A DNA stretch of 15,772 bases from assembly GCA_913054425.1 (NCBI GenBank), contig CAJXJG010000020.1, forward strand, positions 1-15,772, read 5' to 3'. Source of the DNA: an uncultured Fidelibacterota bacterium. GTDB taxonomy: Bacteria; Fidelibacterota; Marinisomatia; Marinisomatales; UBA8229. Positions 8,327-15,713 of this stretch are shown one piece after another. The notes below the pieces were generated by a model. That model worked only from the letters and a program-made list of their open reading frames with translations. It had not been told where the DNA came from and made no database searches. A program made the translations under genes and the position numbers. Numbering within the stretch: the first letter of the stretch is position 1; the number at the start of each line of letters is the position of its first letter.

Positions 8327-9620
8327 AACATCAATCATTCTCAGGATGTTTACGGGAATTCTTGCCGTGCAGGGTATGAGTTTCGGCCAGCATTATTTTT
8401 CATCTGTTCTGCCAATTAACATTCAAAATGGGGATGCTAGGTCTATGGGAATGGGGCAGGGAATGCAACCCTTGATACGATCATTTTCAAATCATTCTTT
8501 TACTATTCGGATTGATTTTGATATGCAATCTGTCACAGAAACGCGTTCTTTCCCCATTATTGATATGTTTGACGATATAGTGACAGAAAATGTATATGTG
8601 GTGAATAGGCCAAAAGTTTATTCTATGCCATGGTCATTGAGCTATGATGCCAAAAAATGGGTTCACATGCCGGCGACCGTTTCTTTAACCCGATCTATTT
8701 TCTGGGATTTTAGGTATGATTATACGGAAGAGGTGAGATCCAGTTTAGGGCCTGGTGTTTATAACCGGGACCCGGTGGCAGGCTACCATATTTTCCGAAG
8801 AGGCGGCATGATTCACTCCACTCGGTTTTCTGCAGCAGCTCAGCCCGTGGCATTTTTAAACATCGGTATAAGCTTAGAAACTTTAACCGGTCGGGATATG
8901 ACTCAAGAATACGGTGTCCATGTATTACGGACAGATGAAGCTCTGGCAGCGGATTCCACCGATGTGAAGGAATTTAATATTTCAGCAGAAAGGATAAACC
9001 GCTGGGCTTTAGATCTGGATTACATCTTGGACGAGTCACTGACCCTTAGCCTGTCTATGAAGTCCCCCATAACATTCACCTTTAAAACAGATGGTTTTAT
9101 CCCGTCACTAGATGAAAGAACTCAATTGCCCGGACTTTTAAAAGCTGATTCTCTTTCTGAGTATAAGATTCCTGTCCCAGGTGAATATAGTTTGGGGTTT
9201 ACTGCCCGGCTAACTAATAAAATAAAGACCATCGCAAATGGAAATATTACTTATGCAGACTGGTCACATTATGATCAAGTGAGATTTAGTGGCACTGAAT
9301 CAGACACGGTGAGTTACAACTATGAGCCTGCCTGGTCCTTCCATGTGGGTGTGGAACACTGGATATTAGGTCAGACACCTTTTAGGTTTGGGTTTTCATA
9401 TATAGGATCCCCACTGGGAGAAGAATTTGAACAGACCCGAATTACCCTGGGGACAGGATGGACTTTTGAACGATTCACCTTAGATATAGGCAGCGCATTT
9501 GGACGTACAGAATACCGTTATACGGATTTATTTATCCCTAAGGGGCAGGAAGCACTTCATTTGGAAGAAGTGAGAGATGCCACCTTCTCCCTAAAAGCAT
9601 CCTTAACATATTTATTTTAA
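8316..9620 (+). CDS. FadL/OMPP1-like outer-membrane barrel protein
   Basis: 434 residues with a long signal peptide ending SFGQ (Gln25). The mature start carries DARSMGMGQG, a form of the ARSMGMGGA strand that opens FadL/OMPP1-type barrels. Later segments also fit: IPVPGEYSLGFTARLTNK, ITYADWSHYDQVRF, FHVGVEHWILG with PFRFGFSYIGSPLG, and a C-terminal strand ASLTYLF ending in Phe. The usual Asn-Pro-Ala block after the first strand is absent; the sequence goes straight into strands and two acidic turns. FadL proteins move hydrophobic small molecules across the outer membrane, but no substrate can be named here. The start overlaps the upstream stop by 11 bases. An alternative view is a divergent PorV relative. 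Confidence 0.65.
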   Translation: MHFKTSIILRMFTGILAVQGMSFGQHYFSSVLPINIQNGDARSMGMGQGMQPLIRSFSNHSFTIRIDFDMQSVTETRSFPIIDMFDDIVTENVYVVNRPKVYSMPWSLSYDAKKWVHMPATVSLTRSIFWDFRYDYTEEVRSSLGPGVYNRDPVAGYHIFRRGGMIHSTRFSAAAQPVAFLNIGISLETLTGRDMTQEYGVHVLRTDEALAADSTDVKEFNISAERINRWALDLDYILDESLTLSLSMKSPITFTFKTDGFIPSLDERTQLPGLLKADSLSEYKIPVPGEYSLGFTARLTNKIKTIANGNITYADWSHYDQVRFSGTESDTVSYNYEPAWSFHVGVEHWILGQTPFRFGFSYIGSPLGEEFEQTRITLGTGWTFERFTLDIGSAFGRTEYRYTDLFIPKGQEALHLEEVRDATFSLKASLTYLF

Positions 9621-9623
9621 AAA

Positions 9624-11543
9624 ATGCAAGCGGGCAGGAAAACAAGGTTTCTCATTCTCCCCCTTTTCCTCTGGTGTTTTACGCAGGGAAAAACCACCCG
9701 GCTTCATCTTCTCTTTACCAATGATATTCATGGAGCTATTCATGAACTGCCTGCTCGGTTTATTAACCCTGAATTTGCCCCGGAATTAACGGGGGGAGCT
9801 GGAGCATTTACCTACCTATCTTCTGTCCGAGAGGATGCTGAAAAGAATGGTGAATATGTCCTGCTGACTGATGGGGGTAATATTTTTCAGGGAACGCCAC
9901 TGGGAACTCGTGATGGCGGTGCGACAATCATTCGCTGGATGAACTGGATGGAATACGATGTTATGGCACCGGGTATTAAAGACTTTGATCAGGGAAAGGA
10001 AAATATCACCCGCTTGGCGAGTCAGGCAGAATTCCCTTTTTTGTCTGCAAACCTAAAAGGGGTTGATGGTCCCTTACCATACATTATTAAGGAGTATGAG
10101 GGAATTTCCATCGGGATTATCGGGTTAATGACCCCGGAATTACCGGAAGGAACCCTACCAGAAAATATAGAAGGTGTCCAAGTTACTCCGCCCCTTGAAA
10201 CTCTTAATGCCATCATACCGGAGGTTCGGGAAAAAGGAGCTGATTTAATTTTTGTTCTGGCACATATGGGATTGCCCTATGACCGGGAGGATGAATATGC
10301 ACTCATGATGGAAGAAGTTCAGGCCGGGAATCCAATCCAGATTAATACCGCTTTGGAACTGGCACATTTTACCGAAGGGGTGGATGTGATTATTGCTGGA
10401 GGTATCAGTAAGGGGTATAACACCCCCTGGCAGGACCCATCCACCCATACACTTGTTCTTCAGAATTATGGAAATTTATCAGGCATAGGCCATTTAATAT
10501 TTAATATAGATGTAGATAAAAAAACCATCGAAGGGTATTCATATCCCACGGATGACAGCATGCTGCTGACCTTGTTCAAAGACGATATCTGGCCAGACCC
10601 GGAGATGGCGGATTCGATCCGTCATTGGGTAAGTTCGGTTAAAAGCAGTATGGTATATGAACCGGTAGAAAGATTGAAAAAGATTCGGGAAACATCGTCG
10701 ATTGAGTGTCCGGAACCTTTAAGGGATGAGTATAACCGGTATTCGGTTCCCGCTTTAGGCAAGGCAGATCGTCTGGAAGTAATGACCTGGAATATGGAAA
10801 ATTTTCCCATGGCCAATGATACGACCATGAAAGCTGTTGCTGAAATTATACGGGATTTAAATGTGGATATTATTGGCATTCAGGAGGTTCAATCTATTGG
10901 GCAGTTTGCGGAAATGATGTCCTGGCTTCCGGACTATGACTTTGTTTTAAGTAGAGAATCCTCTTTTATGGACCAGGCAATAGTTTATAGAAGCGGTGCT
11001 TTAACTGTTTTAAATCGGCAGGAACCCTTTACTTTTGATGATTATTATTTTGCCGGCCGGCCGCCACTCGTAGTTGATTTCTTATACCGGTGTGGACAGG
11101 TAGATATGGAGGTAACGGTGGTTAACTTCCACTTAAAATGCTGTGGAGACGGTTTATATCGCAGGCAGCAGTCTATGAAGCAGATGCATGCCTTTTTAAG
11201 GGAAAGAATAGATAGAGGGCTTGACAATATTATAGTTATAGGTGATTGGAACGACCAGATTCAAGACAAGGGCTTATATCAGTCGTTCAGGCCATTTATT
11301 CAGGATCGGGAACATTTCCGTTTTGTAACAGAATTAATTGCAGATGACCCTGAACAACAGTCTTACCCTACATGGCCAAGCTTTTTGGACCATATTCTGA
11401 TCAGCTACCGCTTTTTTGACGCCTTTAATAATGATGGAGTTATTCGGTCTGTAAATATAGATGAATGGATAGGGGGATGGGAAATTTATGAATCCATGAT
11501 TTCCGATCACCGGCCGATTTTATTGACATTGCCATTAAACTGA
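9624..11543 (+). CDS. fusion: degenerate 5'-nucleotidase-like metallophosphatase plus intact EEP nuclease domain
   Basis: 639 residues, with a signal peptide of about 22. Residues 27-340 align with UshA/YhcR-type metallophosphatases. D34 and H36 (TNDIHG) and H214 (AHMG) are kept, but the GD aspartate is Asn86 (GGNIFQG), the GNHE Asn-His is Ile118-Lys119 (PGIKDFD), and the final GHxH/Q is G-Ile261-S-Lys263. Phosphatase chemistry is therefore unlikely. The usual 5'-nucleotidase C-terminal substrate domain is also absent. In its place is a complete endonuclease/exonuclease/phosphatase domain (384-639): N390 (TWNMENF), E421 (IQE), H503 (FHLKCCG), D541 and N543 (GDWND), D589-H590, D628-H629 (SDHRP). 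It probably cuts nucleic acid or a phosphodiester outside the cytoplasm, with the dead domain serving for binding or regulation (inference). Three bases separate it from the previous gene. No sorting domain. Confidence 0.85.
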   Translation: MQAGRKTRFLILPLFLWCFTQGKTTRLHLLFTNDIHGAIHELPARFINPEFAPELTGGAGAFTYLSSVREDAEKNGEYVLLTDGGNIFQGTPLGTRDGGATIIRWMNWMEYDVMAPGIKDFDQGKENITRLASQAEFPFLSANLKGVDGPLPYIIKEYEGISIGIIGLMTPELPEGTLPENIEGVQVTPPLETLNAIIPEVREKGADLIFVLAHMGLPYDREDEYALMMEEVQAGNPIQINTALELAHFTEGVDVIIAGGISKGYNTPWQDPSTHTLVLQNYGNLSGIGHLIFNIDVDKKTIEGYSYPTDDSMLLTLFKDDIWPDPEMADSIRHWVSSVKSSMVYEPVERLKKIRETSSIECPEPLRDEYNRYSVPALGKADRLEVMTWNMENFPMANDTTMKAVAEIIRDLNVDIIGIQEVQSIGQFAEMMSWLPDYDFVLSRESSFMDQAIVYRSGALTVLNRQEPFTFDDYYFAGRPPLVVDFLYRCGQVDMEVTVVNFHLKCCGDGLYRRQQSMKQMHAFLRERIDRGLDNIIVIGDWNDQIQDKGLYQSFRPFIQDREHFRFVTELIADDPEQQSYPTWPSFLDHILISYRFFDAFNNDGVIRSVNIDEWIGGWEIYESMISDHRPILLTLPLN

Positions 11544-11550
11544 GTTTTGC

Positions 11551-12435
11551 ATGAAACGAACGCTTCTTTTTTCATCTATTATTATTCTGATTTCTTGTGC
11601 GAGGCCGATTGAACAAGAGGACGGAACCGATAGCCCATATGCAAATCTTCCCGATTTGAACTGGGAAAAAGGTATCGAAATTGTTACCTGGAATATTGAA
11701 GTGTTTCCTAAATCTGGACAGATCACGACAGATAAGGTGGCCATGATCATCAAGGCTTTGAATGCTGACATTTTCTGTCTTCAGGAAATGAGCAGTGAAT
11801 CGGCCTTTAACCGTTTAGCTGAACAATTAGAGGATTATACTGCCGTATTTTCAACTGCTACCCGTTATTCCAACTTGGCCATTTTGTATAAAAAAGACAG
11901 CTTCAGTGTGAATAAACAATCCAATGTCCTGTCAAATCATACCTATGAATTTGCCTATAGACCCCCATTAAGGTTGGATATGACTTTTACCGATGGCCAA
12001 GAAACTGATTTTACCCTGATTAATGTGCATTTGAAATGCTGTGGTAGTGGATTCTCTCGCCGCAAAGCATCTGCAGAGCTTTTGCACCAATATTTAATAG
12101 AACTAAAAGAAGATGGCACTTCTAACCAAATCGTTGCAGGAGACTGGAATGATGATATCTCAGATAGTCCGAGTGTAAATTCATTCAATATGTTTATTGA
12201 AGATTCTAATAATTTCAATTTTGTAACTTGGGACCTAGCAAATGCAGCCTCAAACATTAATGATTCATATCCCAGTTACCCCAGTTTTATTGATCATATT
12301 CTAATATCAAATGGATTTTTTGACGAGGCTAATTTGGGAGAAGTTCAAACACTACGGTTAGGGGATTATATAACCCAATATGATGCTACGATTTCTGACC
12401 ATCGTCCGGTATTTTTTAGGTTTATTCCCCAATAA
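11551..12435 (+). CDS. lipoprotein endonuclease/exonuclease/phosphatase (EEP) family enzyme
   Basis: 294 residues. A lipobox LISC with Cys16 marks a lipoprotein signal. A short linker leads into one EEP domain (about 43-294). The catalytic set is complete: N48 (TWNIEVF), E79 (LQE), H160 (VHLKCCG), D198 and N200 (GDWND), D248-H249 (IDHILIS), D283-H284 (SDHRP). It is clearly paralogous to the second half of the upstream gene, sharing the unusual HLKCCG and GDWND blocks and similar spacing, so a tandem duplication is likely. The EEP family includes DNase I, ExoIII and several phosphatases. The neighbouring secreted endonuclease favours DNA as the substrate, which is inference. The enzyme would be tethered to a membrane, facing the periplasm or the surface. 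It starts seven bases after the previous stop, without an obvious Shine-Dalgarno site. Confidence 0.85.
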   Translation: MKRTLLFSSIIILISCARPIEQEDGTDSPYANLPDLNWEKGIEIVTWNIEVFPKSGQITTDKVAMIIKALNADIFCLQEMSSESAFNRLAEQLEDYTAVFSTATRYSNLAILYKKDSFSVNKQSNVLSNHTYEFAYRPPLRLDMTFTDGQETDFTLINVHLKCCGSGFSRRKASAELLHQYLIELKEDGTSNQIVAGDWNDDISDSPSVNSFNMFIEDSNNFNFVTWDLANAASNINDSYPSYPSFIDHILISNGFFDEANLGEVQTLRLGDYITQYDATISDHRPVFFRFIPQ

Positions 12436-12442
12436 AAGATAT

Positions 12443-12468
12443 TAATTATTGAGGAAACTTAATAATTA
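12443..12468. repeat. AT-only inverted repeat in the gap before the endonuclease I gene
   Basis: TAATTATT (12443-12450) and AATAATTA (12461-12468) are perfect inverted repeats with a 10-base loop, followed by TTTT. The 54-base gap here is the longest in the operon. The stem contains only A-T pairs and would be weak as a terminator. It may instead be an operator or attenuator, or chance in an AT-rich gap. Confidence 0.3.
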
Positions 12469-12489
12469 TTTTACGGGAAAAAATAAATA

Positions 12490-15400
12490 ATGATTGATTT
12501 AATTAAAGTTGGTAGAAGGGCAGTTCTTCTAACGGGATTACTTGCTTTTCTATCAGGTCAAATACCATCTGGCTATTATGATAATGCGAGTGGATTAGAT
12601 GATAATGCCTTAAAATCAGCATTAAATAATATAATAGATGGCCATACTGAATTTCCCTATACCAGTAGTGGAACAGATACGTGGGACATATTAAAGATTA
12701 GTGACCGTGATCCGAACAACTCAAGTAATGTTATTACCGTATATACGCAATACTCCATGAATGCCGCACTTGAGTATGATGGGGGAGACGGCTGGAATAG
12801 AGAACATGTATGGGCAAAAAGCCATGGAGATTTTGGAACATCTACTGGGACAGGAACAGACATTCATAATTTAAAACCTGCTGATGTGTCTATTAATTCC
12901 GCTAAAAGTAACCTCGATTTTGCGGGTGGGGGTAGTGTTGTTACCGATAATTCACCCCCTTTGGGGTATAGCGGAACCACCAGCAGTAAATCCACATCCA
13001 ATTCCTGGGAACCGCCAGATGGGGTTAAGGGAGATGTGGCCCGGATTATGTTTTATATGGAAACCCGGTACGAAGGGGAAAACGGTGAGGTGGATCTTGA
13101 ACTTGTCAATACATATTATACAGGAAACAATGAGGCCACCCATGGGATTCTTGACACTTTATATGCTTGGCATTTACGAGATCCTGTAGACTCATTTGAA
13201 ACAAACCGGAACGATGTTATTTACAGTTATCAGGCAAATAGAAACCCATTTATTGACCATCCTGAATACGCAAATTATATCTGGGGAGGAGAATCTCCCT
13301 CAAGTATTGCAAATCCGACTACCGTATCGACCACAGCAAATAGCAGCTCAGAGATTGGCCTTACCTGGACGGACAATTCCAACAGCAATAATGTTCTGTT
13401 GGCCTGGAACAGTGCCAATACCTTTGGTACACCGACCAATGGCTCAACCTATGCTGCCGGGAACAGTATTACTGGAGGTGGAACGGTATTGCAGTACAGC
13501 GGGACTGATTCCTATACCCATTCAAGTTTGACATCCAACACAGCCTATTATTATAAAGTTTGGTCATATGATGGATCAAGTTATTCATCGGGCGTTATGG
13601 CAAATGCCACCACATCTGCTTCAGGAACTCAAACATTAACCTATGGTTGGGAAGATGGGGGAACAAATATGGGGACTTCCGGTAACGTAAGTGCAAGTAC
13701 CGCCATATCTACAAGTGAAAAAAACTCAGGATCAAATGGATATAATTTAATTGAAAGCCCCCTCAGCGGTACCCCTCAGATTTATGTTGCTTATATTACC
13801 GGGTTAAGCGCCAATGATCAAGTAACGGCTTCAGTATATATTAAAGGGGAAACCAGTGGCTCAGATCAGGCAAAGGGCAGACTTTGGGGACATTATACGG
13901 ACGGCACTGGTGCTGTCGCCTCATATAATGCATCTGCCAGTGGCCCAAGCGGGTATATTGGCAATGAGGGAACTTGGGAACAAGGGAGCCATACCTGGAC
14001 AATTGGGTCTGGTAAAACCGATCTGGTGATTCAAGTAAGGATTTATTCCTATAGCAATGCTGATAATATCTGGATCGATGACTTATCAGTAACCGCACCC
14101 TCTTCCGCTAAAATCACCTTTCCGGGACATGCTCATATTTATAAGGCGGGGTTTCATTTGTTATCCTCACCAGTTGCTGGGACTTATGTAGATGATTTGC
14201 TATCAAATGCCTGGACGCAGGGAATGACGGGTGGGGATATTACAGGGGGTTCGGCGAATGTTTGGACGTATGGTAGTGGCAGTTTTTCAGCTATTTCGAA
14301 TATTTCATCCCTGTCCCTAAGCGCGGGAAATGGTGTGTTGGCTTACCTGTATGCAGATAAGGATTATGATGGAGATAGCGACTTGCCTTTCAGTTTATCT
14401 GTCACTTCCGGTACGATTAATACGGGGAGTGTTGCCGCCCTTTCGGGACTTGCAAACGGGGATTGGGCCTTATTGGGAAACCCTTATATGGAGTCGGTTG
14501 ACTGGGATGATTTAACCACTTCCGGTCTTACCGGAACTGTCTATGTTTATGATAATAATAAAAGTGGCGGAGCCGGTTACATTGAATGGAATGGAACAGC
14601 CGGAAGTCTCACGGGGGGGATCATTGCTCCATATCAGGGATTTTGGGTTAAAGGATCAGGCGGTAGTGGTTCCTTAACATTTGAAACAGCGGACCAAGAA
14701 AATATAGGAGGCCATTTCTATAAGGAAAAAACAGGTCAATTCATGTCTTTCAAGGTGGAAGGTGAATCCTTTATGGACGAATCTTTTATATCATTTCAAA
14801 AGGATGCTTCTCCATCCATAGACCGCTTCGATGCCTTAAAACTTCTTCCCTTAGACAAAACGGACAGATTAGTATCAATCCAGTATTCTGACAGTCTTGC
14901 TTTAAGTATAAATAATGTTCCTATAGAAAACGCTATTCCACTATCATATCCGTTTGACATTATGTACTTGAGGGCAGGAAAAAAAGGATACACCCCTATT
15001 GAGGGGGAAGCGGTTCTTTCCTGGGATATCACACATTTGCCCCAAGGCGTAACGGTAAGATTAAAAGACAATCACAGTGGTGTATCATTTATACTGAAGG
15101 AGGAGGAAACTTATTCATTTCAGACCAGTCTGAAAAACGCCTTTGACACTCAGAATAACGGGCGTGTTTTGGTGTATCCAAAATCGGGAGAAAGCCGGTT
15201 TATGGTTACTCTTGTATATAATTCACTTGGGACAGAAAGGGCCTCATCTATTCCCCCAATGGGATTTACCCTTCACCCTGTGTATCCGAACCCGTTCAAC
15301 CCAGCCACAAGGATTTTGTTTGATATATATGAAAGTTCTGAAGTGAATATCATGATTTATGATCTTGCCGGTAAACGTGTTGATACCCTGCAGAAAGGTT

Positions 15401-15522
15401 ATTTGGGAATGGGACATTATTCTTATTTTTGGAAACCAGTTAATCTTTCATCTGGGATTTATTTTCTTTACTTTGAAGCTAATGGGCATAGGATTCATCA
15501 GAAACTGACATTAATCAAATAA
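12490..15522 (+). CDS. secreted endonuclease I (EndA/NucM family), multidomain, with sorting domain
   Basis: 1010 residues. A signal peptide ends FLSGQ (Gln24). Residues 27-264 form an endonuclease I domain of the His-Me-finger type: WNREHVW with His106 as probable general base, DIHNLKP (D124, H126), N136 in a likely metal-binding position, GDVARIMFYMETRY, and a closing NRNPFIDHPEYA. Lys139 replaces the Arg common in the N-x-x-R-S-N block. Known members are secreted or periplasmic nonspecific nucleases. Next come an FN3 domain (273-378), a carbohydrate-binding-like beta-sandwich (379-540), a T9SS-associated region with GFHLLSSPV and GFWVKG (541-720), a linker and a sorting domain from 924 (VYPNPFNPATRI ... 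SGIYFLYF, ending in Lys). The extra domains make it far longer than stand-alone family members. An in-frame TAA two codons upstream supports this ATG. Confidence 0.9.
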   Translation: MIDLIKVGRRAVLLTGLLAFLSGQIPSGYYDNASGLDDNALKSALNNIIDGHTEFPYTSSGTDTWDILKISDRDPNNSSNVITVYTQYSMNAALEYDGGDGWNREHVWAKSHGDFGTSTGTGTDIHNLKPADVSINSAKSNLDFAGGGSVVTDNSPPLGYSGTTSSKSTSNSWEPPDGVKGDVARIMFYMETRYEGENGEVDLELVNTYYTGNNEATHGILDTLYAWHLRDPVDSFETNRNDVIYSYQANRNPFIDHPEYANYIWGGESPSSIANPTTVSTTANSSSEIGLTWTDNSNSNNVLLAWNSANTFGTPTNGSTYAAGNSITGGGTVLQYSGTDSYTHSSLTSNTAYYYKVWSYDGSSYSSGVMANATTSASGTQTLTYGWEDGGTNMGTSGNVSASTAISTSEKNSGSNGYNLIESPLSGTPQIYVAYITGLSANDQVTASVYIKGETSGSDQAKGRLWGHYTDGTGAVASYNASASGPSGYIGNEGTWEQGSHTWTIGSGKTDLVIQVRIYSYSNADNIWIDDLSVTAPSSAKITFPGHAHIYKAGFHLLSSPVAGTYVDDLLSNAWTQGMTGGDITGGSANVWTYGSGSFSAISNISSLSLSAGNGVLAYLYADKDYDGDSDLPFSLSVTSGTINTGSVAALSGLANGDWALLGNPYMESVDWDDLTTSGLTGTVYVYDNNKSGGAGYIEWNGTAGSLTGGIIAPYQGFWVKGSGGSGSLTFETADQENIGGHFYKEKTGQFMSFKVEGESFMDESFISFQKDASPSIDRFDALKLLPLDKTDRLVSIQYSDSLALSINNVPIENAIPLSYPFDIMYLRAGKKGYTPIEGEAVLSWDITHLPQGVTVRLKDNHSGVSFILKEEETYSFQTSLKNAFDTQNNGRVLVYPKSGESRFMVTLVYNSLGTERASSIPPMGFTLHPVYPNPFNPATRILFDIYESSEVNIMIYDLAGKRVDTLQKGYLGMGHYSYFWKPVNLSSGIYFLYFEANGHRIHQKLTLIK

Positions 15523-15584
15523 TGTAAAGATTGGGATAACAATTAATAAGTACTTTTGATACTTATAGTTTATTAATTACATTA
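15520..15584. repeat. nested AT-rich inverted repeats after the endonuclease gene
   Basis: Three inverted-repeat pairs are nested around one centre: TAATGTAA (15520-15527, including the stop codon) with TTACATTA (15577-15584); AATTAATAA (15541-15549) with TTATTAATT (15570-15578); and ATAAGTA (15546-15552) with TACTTAT (15560-15566), loop CTTTTGA. The arms of the inner pairs overlap, so not all can pair at once. The region could be a weak terminator or an operator. No T run follows it. Confidence 0.5.
15530..15558 (+). promoter_or_regulatory. candidate Bacteroidetes-type promoter for the downstream gene
   Basis: TACTTTTG (15551-15558) fits the Bacteroidetes -7 consensus TAnnTTTG. ATTG (15530-15533) lies 17 bases upstream, where the weak TTTG-type -33 element would be. 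The -7 element falls across the loop of the inner palindrome, so a palindrome-binding regulator could block it. This would leave a leader of roughly 145 bases before the ATG at 15714. One consensus match in AT-rich DNA is weak evidence. Confidence 0.25.
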
Positions 15585-15713
15585 TAAAGGAGAAATAACT
15601 AAGAAATATGGATAAAGGAATTTACATATAGACGTTTTGGGATATTTTCATTCATCAACTCATGGGTTTACTTAAACCAAATTTCATTACTACACATTGA
15701 GAAAGGACCTACA

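Noticed and set aside
9624..10640. Annotating gene 6 simply as an active 5'-nucleotidase
   Set aside because: The fold is recognisable, but Asn86, Ile118-Lys119, Ile261 and Lys263 replace metal-binding or catalytic residues, and the 5'-nucleotidase C-terminal domain is missing.
11955..12257. 100-codon open frame on the minus strand inside the lipoprotein EEP gene
   Set aside because: It lies fully within a gene with intact catalytic motifs, and its translation shows no recognisable domain. The same applies to the other minus-strand and alternate-frame open frames.
12884..13189. 101-codon plus-strand frame inside the endonuclease I gene
   Set aside because: It overlaps the catalytic domain in another frame and has no ribosome-binding site or family-like sequence. 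It is a shadow of the real gene.
15608..15631. Seven-codon ORF (MDKGIYI) preceded by AAGGAG
   Set aside because: AAGGAG lies about 15 bases from the ATG, too far for a normal ribosome-binding site. There is no amino-acid run or attenuator typical of a leader peptide.
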